NCBI GenBank assembly: GCA_029216955.1
Contig: JANAVB010042311.1
Coordinates: forward strand, 124,001 to 188,000
Reading direction: 5' to 3'
Length of the DNA stretch: 64,000 nucleotides
Source of the DNA: Iris pallida
Taxonomy: Eukaryota > Streptophyta > Magnoliopsida > Asparagales > Iridaceae
Shown: positions 33,966 through 45,414 of the stretch, piece after piece
Layout of the letters: every line of letters begins with the position of its first letter
Position numbering within the stretch: the stretch's first letter is position 1
Made by a program: the position numbers and the translations under genes
Notes under the pieces: model-generated
The model's database searches: none
Seen by the model: the letters and a program-made list of their open reading frames with translations, nothing else
What the model was told of the DNA's origin: nothing

Positions 33966-34340
33966 ATCATCGCAGGAGTGGGGGTAGTCTTAGTCTCCCC
34001 CGATCAGCTGGTCATCCAGCATGCCTACTCCTTTCGAAGCCGTGCTCCAACAATGTTGCCGAGTACAACGCTCTCATCATGGGACTCCAGCTGGCGCAAC
34101 AGCTGGGGGTGGATCGTTTGGAAGCCTACGACGACTCAAAACTCGTCGTTAACCAGGTCAGAGGGCAATACGAAGTTCGCCATGAAGATCTGGTTCCTTA
34201 CCATGAAGTTGCATTGAACATTATTTCAATTTTCACCAAGTTCTTCATCGAACATGTACCTCGTTTACAAATTTTGGAGGCTGACGCTCTAGCTGGCCTC
34301 GCAGCCTCATTGGCAGCACCCCTCGGGACTCAACACTACG
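33910..34340 (+). pseudogene. pol: T2 second, archaeal-type RNase H
   Basis: WRIFFDGASR (first Asp), IIAGVGVVLVSPDQLVIQHA, then after a frameshift near 34055 NVAEYNALIMGLQLAQQLGV (Glu), DDSKLVVNQVRGQYEVRHED (Asp) and EADALAGLA (Asp). A second RNase H of this type after the first is a hallmark of the Tat lineage. It would remove the primer and tRNA during replication. A stop (33963) and the frameshift disable it. Confidence 0.88.
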
Positions 34341-35692
34341 TCACGGTAGTTGGTCGAGACTTGGTCTGTCCTAAAAACAACCTATGCTCACAAATGGCCC
34401 ATGCCATGTCAACAAGTGCTGGTGTTAATGTCCGAGACTGGAGGTTCCCGTTCATCGACTTCGCTGTCTACGGGATTCTCCCAGAGGACCCGAAAGAAGC
34501 CGTCTCAGTCAAGATGCGTTCCCTTCGATTCTATTACGATACAGCTACTAAAATGTTGTACCGATGCTCCTACGATGGACTTCTCATTCGATATTTATCC
34601 AACGAAGAAGCAGCAGAAGCCCTTCGAGAAGCTCACGACGGGACCTACGGGGCCCATCAACCTGGCCCTAAGTTGCAGGATCGACTGCGACGCATGGGCT
34701 ACTACTGGCCAACCATGGCAGCCGACGCTGTCGACTATGCTAAAAAGTGCCATGCGTGCCAGCTTCACGCTGACTTCATCCATACATCGTCAGAACCACT
34801 GCATCCTACAGTCGCCTCTTGGCCCTTCGAAGCTTGGGGCATGGACATCGTAGGACCGATCACCCCTCCTTCATCGAGAGGATACCGCTTCATCCTAGCC
34901 ATCATCGATACTTCTCCAAATGGGCAGAAGTAGTTCCTCTGGCGGAAGTGAAGAGCTCTAGGGTGATCAGCTTCATCAAGCACCATGTCATCTACCGTTT
35001 CGGGGTACCTCGGAGGATTATCTACGATAACGGTCCTCAGTTCATCAGCCATGTTTTTAGCAGATTCTGTGATAAGAATCGCATTCAAAATGGGCATCAA
35101 CCGCCTACAATCCGGCAGCAAACTGATTGGCCGAGGCATTCAACAAGACTATCGTCAGGCTACTAAAAAAGGTCGTGTTATCCAACAAACGTGACTGGGA
35201 CGAAAAACTCGTCGAATGCCTTTGGGCCTACCGCACAACGGTACGGACCCCGACGGGCAACACACCATTCTCCCTGGTATACGGGAGCGAAGCGGTACTG
35301 CCTCTCGAGATCCAGATACCCTCACTCCATGTAGCGATCACAAATCAACTCACAGAAGAAGACAATCAACATCGCCGTCTGCAAGAATTGGAGGCACTTG
35401 ACGAAAAATGTCTCCTAGCTCAACAACGCATCGAACTCTATCAAGCCCGTATATCACAGGCTTTCAACAAGAAGGTCAAGCAGAGGACTTTCCAAGTAGG
35501 CGACCTGGTTCTGACAGTCAGGAGACCGATGGTGTTGACTCACAAGACACCAGGAAAGTTCGAGCCCCAGTGAGAGGGACCTTTCATCATAGAGATGGTA
35601 TACTCACCGGTGCTTACCGCCTCACCAAACCCAATAGGGACTTTTTCATGATGCCCATCAACGGCAAGTTCCTAAAGAAGTACTACTCTTGA
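34341..35692 (+). pseudogene. pol: T2 integrase
   Basis: The zinc-binding region has REAHDGTYGAHQPGPKLQDR and KKCHACQLHAD (H-H-C-C). The core has Asp in WGMDIVGPITPP (34837), Asp in IIYDNGPQFISHVFSRF (35020) and Glu in LAEAFNKTIVRLLKK (35127). DWDEKLVECLWAYRTTVRTP, TPFSLVYGSEAVLPLE and the tail GAYRLTKPNRDFFMMPINGK follow, with a stop at 35690. At least three frameshifts (about 34915, 35110, 35570) separate the pieces. All three catalytic residues are present. Confidence 0.9.
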
Positions 35693-35794
35693 CATCCTTC
35701 AGACATGTACTTCTATCTTCACCCAACAAGGGAGTCTGTGGACCCGATCATCAGGGCTCACATACAATTTCCTTCCACAAAATCTTACGCTTCC
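35693..35794 (+). other. Spacer after T2 pol
   Basis: About 100 bp between the pol stop and the first hairpin of array 2. I see no feature in it. Confidence 0.5.
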
Positions 35795-36205
35795 GGAACC
35801 CAGCTGTTCCGTGGCATTCTCCAGTAGAAGGACAACCACGTCCACATTACCTCTGAGTTGTTCCCCTACACCCTACAAAGCAGAATCTTACGCTCCGTAA
35901 GACTACGCTACCCATCATGTTTACCACGTCCACATTACCTCTGAGTAAACATCCCGTACAGACAACCCCTGCATTGTCGTACATTGATCGCAGAACTTCC
36001 ACGTCCACATTACCTCTGAGTAGTTCTGCGTATCCCCCAGAGTCATTCCTACCACGTCCATAACACCTCTGAGTAGGAAGATTCTATCATTTGAACCCCA
36101 TATTTGCTACGTCTACATCACCTCTGAGCAAACATGTCGGTTCTCTCGAACTTATTATCTGTACCTAAAAACCAAGGTGCGCAAAAGATAATAGGTCCAC
36201 ACAAA
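35795..36205 (+). repeat. Hairpin array 2 (T2, between pol and the antisense gene)
   Basis: One gamma hairpin (GGAAC-CCAGCT-GTTCC, about 35796-35811), five alpha hairpins (35830-35863, 35916-35952, 35990-36029, 36044-36080, 36099-36135) with loop CACGTCCACATTACCTCTGA and different complementary arms (ATGTTTAC/GTAAACAT, CGCAGAACT/AGTTCTGCG, TTCCTAC/GTAGGAA), a short CTTACG-CTC-CGTAAG hairpin (35887-35901) and one beta hairpin (36151-36200, TATTATCT/AGATAATA). No coding frame covers it. Confidence 0.9.
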
Positions 36206-36329
36206 TCATCAAGTTCATGACAGCAAAAATGAACACACCACAAAAAACTCTGTATTCTTTATTCAAAAGTAAAGGATTACACCCCCAGCAAGAGTTGCAA
36301 ATTACACAAAAAAGAAGAGACTACAATCC
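36206..36329 (-). other. 3' flank of the antisense gene
   Basis: Non-coding stretch between array 2 and the stop of the antisense frame. It contains the minus-strand AATAAA at 36258-36263 and fits a short 3' UTR. Confidence 0.5.
36258..36263 (-). terminator. Polyadenylation signal of the antisense gene
   Basis: Minus-strand AATAAA in TTGAATAAAGAATAC, about 67 nt after the stop of the antisense frame at 36330. Confidence 0.6.
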
Positions 36330-36811
36330 CTAAACATCCCCGGGGTTGGCCGAAAGCTCTTCAATCCGACGCTTCAAGTCTGCCGCCGGAGTCTCTACGG
36401 TCGCCAGGACCCGGCGTTCGGCTTCTTGACGCATCGTTTCTATGGCCTCAGGAGAAGGGTCATCCTCATGCTTCTCGTCCAACTGTTGCTGCTGCTGAGC
36501 CAGGGTAAGAGCCCGGCGGGTGAAAGCTGTTTCCTCCTCCTTAGATGCTATATGTTCATCCTGGACTCGCTCAGCATCTAATAAGAGTTGGGCCCGCTGG
36601 TCAAGGAGGCGAATCTTGGCATCAACCTCCGCTATACTAGCGTCCAACGCGGCTCGCAACTCCACCTTCTCCTGCGTGGACTGAGATAGCCTCTCCACCG
36701 CAGCCTCAATTTCAGCCACCTCGCGTTCCCAGACACCCACGGTGGCCTAATAAGAGTACTCAGTCTCAGCGATCAACTTCTTCTCTTTCGCGTCTATCAG
36801 GATGGAAAGAT
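36330..36811 (-). pseudogene. Antisense gene of T2, C-terminal coiled-coil part
   Basis: The minus-strand frame has VAEIEAAVERLSQSTQEKVE, LLDQRAQLLLDAERVQDEH, a Gln run and RRIEELSANPGDV at the end, strongly helical with heptad-like spacing. It continues in frame across the nested insertion into 54229-54479 once the array and one CATTT copy are disregarded. A single TAG (36750-36752) interrupts it. It is the 3' exon of the antisense gene. Function unknown. Confidence 0.75.
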
Positions 36812-36816
36812 CATTT
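36812..36816 (+). repeat. Target-site duplication of the A-B-C array, left (CATTT)
   Basis: CATTT before TGTCACGACCC, repeated at 54224-54228 after ...GGGAGCTACA. Confidence 0.92.
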
Positions 36817-39521
36817 TGTCACGACCCGCACCCGCTTTTTGGACGCGAGCTCGTGAGCAAGCCAGCTACGTATCGAGCGGACTCCAGCCCAACTCGAGTA
36901 CATATAAGCTGTCCAGTGCAGGGTATCATGTCTAATCTAAACTATATCTCAATCCACATGAATCATATAATACAAGAATGAACAATTATGGGTCATGGTC
37001 TGCAGCCCATTAGCATATTGTTCGATTAGACTCCAAGAATGATATGAGTCTATAAATAAGCAGAGTATATCATGATATGGAATATAAAGCACGAAAAGAT
37101 AATAAAGAATATCACAAGCAAAATACCTGTATCATGCATCGCAATCCTCTACCATCCTGCTCTGCTAACTAACTCCATGTAGTCGCTAAACCTGAAGAGA
37201 TCATCAGGTCCTCAGAGGACTAGCAAGATACATAATATACAAGCCAACATGAAACAGTACAAATATACAAAGAAGTAAGGAACAATCAAGGATATCCAAC
37301 GAGACAACATGGACCAAGACACAAGATCTAAACACAAGGATCCTAAGACACTGGCATGCCATACTAGAAATGGCTAATAGGTCAAAGCTATAGAGTACAG
37401 TCAAGGCAAGTACTCACAATCTATAGTGTCTCAATCGCAGTCAAGGCAAGTACTCACAACCGAGACAATAGCCAATCCTAGTATAAAATCCTACAAACCG
37501 TAGTCAAGGTAAGTACTCACAATCTATAGAATGTCAAAGTCAAGTCCTACTCAAGTCATGTCAAGTCAAGTCAAGTTATAATCAAGTCGAGGGCATCGTG
37601 GTATAGGACAAGACGACTCTATCAAGCAATACGTATGAGACTATCACAGTGTAACAGGTAAAAATATCATAACCAAAAAAGAAACAAGAAACTAGAAACA
37701 TGTAAAGTAAAACCATAACAGGATGAGTGTACAAGACATGGAATAAGCAATCACGAAAATAAGGAAAAGTACCGCAGCGAGATGATGAACATGCATAAAA
37801 ATTATACTGTACAAGTTGGCAAGGTATACTTGCCTAGTGGCAGTGCGAAGAACCAATAAGATACCGTCAACCAGTAATCCGAATAAGTCCAAAATTCACA
37901 AATGTCTCCGAAAGCTGAAACAAACATTGACAACATTCTCAGAATAGTCAAATTAGCTAGGATTGCCTGTCCTTAAGTCCAATTCTGGACACAGGGCAAA
38001 ACGGTAATTTCGGGCAAAAACGATGTCCGTCGTTGGACCCGCATTGCACCGAAAAGCGTACCAGAGTCAATGGTCTCTAAAGTCGTCAAATTATATGTCA
38101 ACGGGTCCGATTTTTCGATACGAACCCAACCGTATGTCCAAAGTTGGATTTCGGCGGGCCGTGCACAAAATCGCCCGTTGAGTGGGACCGTGGGGCCCGT
38201 AAAACGATGTACGATTCAACTGTCTCAGAATTGGACCAAACTTGGCATATAGGACCAAAAAATGATACGATCCTGTTGGCACAAGTTTCGTCTCGATCTG
38301 ACGAGCGTGCACAAAGTAATTAAGAAACTTGCACAGAGGCCGATACGGTGAATTTCGACGGATACGCATCAAATTCGTCGCGCACACGCGACCAATTTGA
38401 ATTCTGTCAAAGCCCACACGACCACGAAGCCGTTACGCACCTTTTGATGCTTACGGTGCGCGACCACGTCGTCCGGTTTGGCGGGACGCACGTCGTATCG
38501 GGACAAATTCTAATTTTTAAACTGTTTTTGTTGCGGGTTTTTCTTAATTTTGGGAATCAATTATCTTTTTACATACACAAGAAACTAGGTGCAATAAAAA
38601 GGGATTTGAAGATCTATAAGTGATCTAAAATACTGTTCAAATGGTTTTTCGAAATTACTGATGGGTTAACAGGAATCGATCTCCAAACAGAGCTATTTGG
38701 GACTGGTTTGAGGCTGTTTTCGAAATGGTTCCTTGTCGACTTCGCGTCGAAATCTCGAACATGTTATCCTAAGATTCTCAGAACTATTTACTGGCATTAG
38801 ACGGGGTATATGTTGACTACACATAAGAGTTAATACTTCTCGATACGGTCGAATATCCATTACAAAAAAAAGATCGGAAATAGGAGTACCTGCTGCTGTT
38901 TGTCGCCTGATGTGCCCGGCGCGAGCGCGCGTGTCTGCCATTTGCACGCGCTCCGGCGGCCGTGGCCGGCCTGCGACTGCGCACAGCACGAGGACGGGGA
39001 AAGGGTCGCCAGGTGTGGGTGGAGGCGAGGTTGTTAGGAGTTAGGGTTTAGTTCTCGCGATCCTCGAGCGCGTTTATGAGCGTTCTGTTCTCAACAGAAC
39101 CGTGGGGGGTTTTGTTGATGTGGGGGCTGGGCTCGGGCTGGCAGGCCGGGCCCGGCTTTGTTGTGGTGGGCTGAGATGGTTTTTGGTTTTAACTAATTTA
39201 TTTTTCTTTTTCTATTTTTTTTATTAACTAATGTATACATATATATATATATATTTATATATATACAGATACATGTATACATATAAATATATTTATATAT
39301 ATACTCATACACACATATTTTTATACATTTATATATTCATACATATACATATTTCCATAAACACACATATACCTATATATATACGTATACATATAATTAT
39401 CTATATATATACATATATATCTAAATATATATATTTACATTACCATATTTACATACACATACGTATATAATATATTTATATATACAAATACACACATCAC
39501 TTTTTATATATTCCTATATTT

Positions 39522-39583
<62 letters not shown>

Positions 39584-40229
39584 CACCACACATTCCACTC
39601 CAACAATAAATTATTTTAAATATAATCACATTCATAATATAGAATTATTCATAGCAACCAAATAGTACCCTAATAATATATATATTCATAATATGGTTCC
39701 TTATTTATAGAATATATATACACACATATGTATACTTATCATTTATATAATAACTGATTTAATAAATATAAATCGCCAATTCCTAAAATATATATAAAAA
39801 TATTTGCATTTACCAAACATGTCTACAAGGCCGTATTTGGTCCCACTATATGTCTACATAGGCTCAGATTTGACTTGGATCCCATCTGGACTGGTTCGGT
39901 AAAACCGGTTTCCCGAAAACTCAATAATATAATTAAATAATAAATAAGATCTTCGGTACGGGTTAAGTCGCAACTTGGCCTGGTTTTCCTAGTTAGCACA
40001 TCCCTATGACTCGGCCTTCCCTACCAGGGCTAATACCCTAATCAAAACACGCCACTGCACTATCCTTGCCACGATTTCTAGTCACCTTGTACTCTAATTT
40101 CTAACCATGACTAAAATTATCTACCGTAATAATTAACTAAATAATTACTTATAAAATCTAAAAGTCACCATTTAAATCAAAATAAATAATAAAAAATAAT
40201 TCCAAAAATTTTCAGGAAGGGGAGCTACA
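36817..40229 (-). mobile_element. LTR A
   Basis: 3413 bp. Contains a CAAGT-rich repeat zone (37400-37590, units like AGTCAAGGCAAGTACTCACA), a GC-rich zone (38880-39160) and an AT microsatellite (39231-39575). The open frames in it repeat in B and C and are not genes. Confidence 0.9.
39231..39575. repeat. AT microsatellite in LTR A
   Basis: (TA)n and TATACA/TATATT variants. The apparent protein is a run of Tyr and Ile only. Confidence 0.95.
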
Positions 40230-40822
40230 AATCTACCCACCTTAAAAATAATTTCGTCCTCGAAATTCTAATTCATAACTATGCCTTAAAAATCAAAATT
40301 GACTATTACCTTAATCTCCTTAATTTTAATTTCTCAAAAATATTTCTATGACCTTCTCTGGTCTTTGGTATTTACGAAATCTCGAGGACTTCTACCACCT
40401 TCGGTCACACTACTCCCTTGAAACACAGGTCACTAAAATCATATAATCTTCTAACTAGTGACTAATAATTCTACCAAAATATCTAGGACATATGATATCT
40501 ATAATCCCTCATATCCATAAACAAACAAAACTCAATAATCATGCAATATTATACCATAATTTTAGAATTTTTGATGAATCCTAGACAGCACGATCATTCG
40601 TCACCCCGGAATAGGAGGGGACGAGAATCAATGGTACGGAAGGCAAGGAAGTATAATCGAGAGCAAATATGGAGTTTTCAAGGACGTAGAGAATTTCTAG
40701 GAGAATTTTCAAAGCAGAGTGGATTGAAATTTCTAAGGTTTAGTCAGATGTGCAGGCTCGTACCAGTACAGTTACGTAACCGGTACGATATGCTCTGACC
40801 TGCATGGGCTACCACAAAAACT
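40230..40822 (-). mobile_element. Internal region A-B
   Basis: 593 bp. Minus-strand PPT TTTTTAAGGTGGGTAGATT at its 3' end (40230-40250) preceded by TTTCGAGGACGAAATT, and the PBS at 40796-40814. No retroviral domain in any frame. The plus-strand 85-codon frame (40541-40798) recurs in the other copy and shows no family. Confidence 0.85.
40796..40814 (-). promoter_or_regulatory. PBS of A-B-C, copy 1 (tRNA-Ile type)
   Basis: Minus strand TGGTAGCCCATGCAGGTCA, 8 nt after the LTR B end. One base differs from TGGTGGCCCATGCAGGTC, the complement of the plant tRNA-Ile(AAU) 3' end. Confidence 0.75.
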
Positions 40823-43237
40823 TGTCACGACCCGCACCCGCTTTTCGGACGCGAGCTCGTGAGCAAGCCAGCTACGTATCAAGCGGACTCCAGCCCAACT
40901 CGAGTACGTATAAGCCGTCCAGGGCAGGGTATCATGTCTAATCTAAACTATATCTCAATCCACATGAATTATATAATACAAGAATGAACAATTATGGGTC
41001 ATGGTCTGCAGCCCATTAGCATATTGTTCGATTAGACTCCAAGAACGATATGAGTCTATAAATAAGCAGAGTATATCATGATATGGAATATAAAGCACGA
41101 AAAGATAATAAAGAATATCACAAGCAAAATACCTGTATCATGCATCGCAATCCTCTACCATCCTGCTCTGCTAACTAACTCCATGCAGTCGCTAAACCTG
41201 AAGAGATCATCAGGTCCTCAGAGGACTAGCAAGATACATAATATACAAGCCAACATGTAACAGTACAAATATACAAAAAAGTAAGGAACAATCAAGGACA
41301 TCCAACGAGACAACATGGACCAAGACACAAGATCTAAACACAAGGATCCTAAGACACTGGCATGCCATACTAGAAATGGCTAATAGGTCAAAGCTATAGA
41401 CTGCAGTCAAGGCAAGTACTCACAATCTATTGTGTCTCAATCACAGTCAAGGCAAGTACTCACAACCGAGACAGTAGCCAATCCTAGTATAAAATCCTAT
41501 AGACCGTAGTCAAGGTAAGTACTCACAATCTATAGAATGTCAAAGTCAAGTCCTACTCAAGTTATGTCAAGTCAAGTCAAGTTATAATCAAGTCAAGGGA
41601 ATCGTGGTGTAGGACTAGACGACTCTATCAAGCAATACGTATGAGACTATCACAGTGTAACAGGTACAAAATATCATAACCGAAAAAGAAACAAGAAACT
41701 AGAAACATGTAAAGTAAAACCATAACAGGATGAGTGTACAAGACATGGAATACGCAATCACGAAAATAAGGAAAAGAACCGCAGCGAGATGATGAACATG
41801 CATAAAAATTATACTGTACAAGTTGGCAAGGTATACTTGCCTAGTGGCAGCACGAAGAACCAATAAGATACCGTCAACCAGTAATCCAAATAAGTCCAAA
41901 ATTCACAAATGTCTCCGAAAGCTGAAACAGACATTGACAACATTCACAGAATAGTCAAATTAGCTAGGATTGCCTGTCCTTAAGTCCAATTCTGGACACA
42001 GGGAAAAACGGTAATTTCGGGCAAAAACGATGTTCGCCGTTGGACCTGCATTGCACTGAAAAGCGTACCAGAGTCAATGGTCTCTAAAGTCGTCAAATTA
42101 TATGTCAACAGGTCCGGTTTTTCGATACGAACCCAACCGTATGTCCAAAGTTGGATTTCGGCGGGCCGTGCACAAAATTGTCCATTGAGTGGGCCCGCAA
42201 AACGACGTACGATTCAACTGTCTCAGAATTGGACCAAACTTGGCATACAGGACCAGAAAAATGATACGATCCTGTTGGCACAAGTTTTATCTCGATCTGA
42301 CGAGCGTGCAGAGAGTAATTGAGAAACTTGCACAGAGGCCGATACGATGAATTTCGACGGATACGCATCAAATTCGTCGCGCACACGCGACCAATTTGAA
42401 TTCTTTCAAAGCCCACACGACCACGAAGCTGTTACGCACCTTTCGATGCTTACGGTGCGCGACCACGTCGTCCGGTTTGGCGGGACGCACGTCATATCGG
42501 GACAAATTCTAATTTTTAAACTATTTTTGTTGCGGGTTTTTTCTTGATTTTGGAAATCAATTATCTTTTTACATACACAATGAAACCAGGTGCAATAAAA
42601 AGGGATTTGAAGATCTATAAGTGATCTAAAATACTGTTCAAATCGTTTTTTCGAAATTACTGATGGGTTGACAGGAATCGATCTCTAAACAGAGCTATTT
42701 GGGACTGGTTTGAGGCTATTTTCGAAATTGTTTCTTGTCGACTTTGCATCGAAATCCCGAACATGTTATCCTAAGATTCTCGAAACAATTTACTGGGATT
42801 AGACGGGGTATATGTTGACTACACATAGGAGTTAATACTTCTCGATTTGGTCGAATATCCATTACAAAAAAAAGATCGGAAATAGGAGTACCTACTATTG
42901 TTTGTCGCCTGATGTGCCCGACGTGAGCGCGCGTGTCTGCCATTTGCACGCGCTCCGGCGGCCGTGGCCGGCCTGCGATAGCGCGCAGCGCCAGGACGGG
43001 GAAAGGGTCGCCAGGTGTGGGTGGAGGCGAGGTTGTTAGGAGTTAGGGTTTAGTTCTCGCGATCCTCGAGCGCGTTTATGAGCGTTTTGTTCTCAACAGA
43101 ACCGTGGGGGGTTTTGTTGATGTGGGGGCTGGGCTCGGGCTGGCAGGCCGGGCCTGGCTTTGTTGTGGTGGGCTGAGATGGTTTTTGGTTTTAACAAATT
43201 TGTTTTTCTTTTTCTATTTCTTTTTATTAACTAATGT

Positions 43238-43316
<79 letters not shown>

Positions 43317-44226
43317 CAGATACATGTATACGTATAAATATATTTATATATATACTCATACACACATATTTTTATACATTTATATATTTATACATATACA
43401 TATTTCCATAAACACACATATACCTATATATATACGTATACATATAATTATCTATCTATATATATATATTTACGTTACCATATTTACATACACATACATA
43501 TATAATATATTTATATATACAAATACACACATCACTTTTTATATATTCCTATATTTATACATATATATATATATTTTCACCACACATTCCACACCAACAA
43601 TAAATTATTTTAAATATAATCACATTCATAATATAGAATTATTCATAGCAACCAAATAGTACCCTAATAATATATATATTCATAATATGGTGCCTTATTT
43701 ATAGAATATATATATACACACACAGGTATACTTATCATTTATATAATAACTGATTTAATAAATATAAATCGCCAATTCCTAAAATATATATAAAAATATT
43801 TGCATTTACAAAACATGTCTACAAGGCCGTATTTGGTCCCACTACATGTCTACATGGGCTCAGATTTGACTTGGGTCTAATCTGGACTGGTTCGGTACAA
43901 CCGGTTTCCCGAAAACTCAATAATATAATTAAATAATAAATAAGATCTTCGGTACGGGTTAAGTCGCAACTTGGCCTGGTTTTCCTAGTTAGGACATCCC
44001 TATGACTCGGCCTTTCCTACCAGGGCTAATACCCTAATCAAAACACGCCACTGCACTATCCTTGCCACGATTTCTAGTCCCCTTGTACTCTAATTTCTAA
44101 CCACGACTAAAATTATCTACCATAATAATTAACTAAATAATTACTTATAAAATCTAAAAGTCACCATTTAAATCAAAATAAATAATAAAAAAATAATTCC
44201 AAAAATTTCCGGGAAGGGGAGCTACA
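40823..44226 (-). mobile_element. LTR B
   Basis: 3404 bp, near identical to LTR A. The AT microsatellite (43228-43580) is longer in pure TA than in A. It is shared by the two element units. Confidence 0.9.
43228..43580. repeat. AT microsatellite in LTR B
   Basis: Pure (TA)n run around 43240-43305, then TATACA variants as in A and C. Confidence 0.95.
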
Positions 44227-44819
44227 AATCTACCCACCTTAAAAATAATTTCGTCCTCGAAATTCTAATTCATAACTATGCCTTAAAAATCAAAATCGAC
44301 TATTACCTTAATCTCCTTAATTTTAATTTCTCAAAAATATTTCTATGACCTTCTCTGGTCATTGGTATTTACGAAATCTCGAGGACTTCTACCACCTTCG
44401 GTCACACTACTCCCTTGAAACACAGGTCACTAAAATCATATAATCTTCTAACTAGTGACTAATAATTCTACCAAAATATCTAGGACATATGGTATCTATA
44501 ATCCCTCATATCCATAAACAAACAAAACTCAATAATCATGCAATATTATACCATAATTTTAGAATTTTTGATGAATCCTAGACAGCACGATCATTCGTCA
44601 CCCCGGAATAGGAGGGGACGAGAATCAATGGTACGGAAGGCAAGGAAGTATAATCGAGAGCAAATATGGAGTTGTCAAGGATGTAGAGAATTTCTAGGAG
44701 AATTTTCAAAGCAGAGTGGATTGAGATTTCTAAGGTTTAGTCAGATGTGCAGGCTCGTACCAGTACAGTTACGTAACCGGTACGATATGCTTTGACCTGC
44801 ATGGGCCACGACAAAAACT
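44227..44819 (-). mobile_element. Internal region B-C
   Basis: 593 bp, the same length as A-B with few substitutions. PPT at 44227-44247 and PBS at 44793-44811. No coding content. Confidence 0.85.
44793..44811 (-). promoter_or_regulatory. PBS of A-B-C, copy 2 (tRNA-Ile type)
   Basis: Minus strand TCGTGGCCCATGCAGGTCA. It lacks the one-base change of copy 1 but carries its own in the second base (TGG to TCG). Confidence 0.7.
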
Positions 44820-45409
44820 TGTCACGACCCGCACCCGCTTTTCGGACGCGAGCTCGTGAGCAAGCCAGCTACGTATCAAGCGGACTCCAGCCCAACTCGA
44901 GTACGTATAAGCCGTCCAGGGCAGGGTATCATGTCTAATCTAAACTATATCTCAATCCACATGAATCATATAATACAAGAATAAACAATTAAGGATCATG
45001 GTCTGCAGCCCATTAGCATATTGTTCGATTAGACTCCAAGAACGATATGAGTCTATAAATAAGCAGAGTATATCATGATATGGAATATAAAGCATAAAAA
45101 GATAATAAAGAATATCACAAGCAAAATATCTGTATCATGCATCGCAATCCTCTACCATCCTTCTCTGCTAACTAACTCCATGTAGTCGCTAAACCTGAAG
45201 AGATCATCAGGTCCTCAGAGAACTAGCAAGATACATAATATACAAGCCAACATGTAACAGTACAAATATACAAAGTAGTAAGGAACAATCAAGGACATCC
45301 AACGAGACAACATGGACCAAGACACAAGATCTAAACACAAGGATCCTAAGACACTGGCATGCCATACTAGAAATGGCTAATAGGTCAAAGCTATAGACTG
45401 CAGTCAAGG

Positions 45410-45414
45410 CAAGT
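45410..45414 (+). repeat. Target-site duplication of C4, left (CAAGT)
   Basis: CAAGT before TGTAAGCCTAC, repeated at 51428-51432 after GTCGTGACA. Confidence 0.93.

Noticed and set aside
40541..40798. 85-codon frame conserved in both A-B-C internal copies
   Set aside because: Conservation is explained by recent duplication. It runs against the element direction and overlaps the PBS end.
43234..43659. Tyr/Ile-rich protein
   Set aside because: Translation of a TA microsatellite, repeated in all three LTRs.
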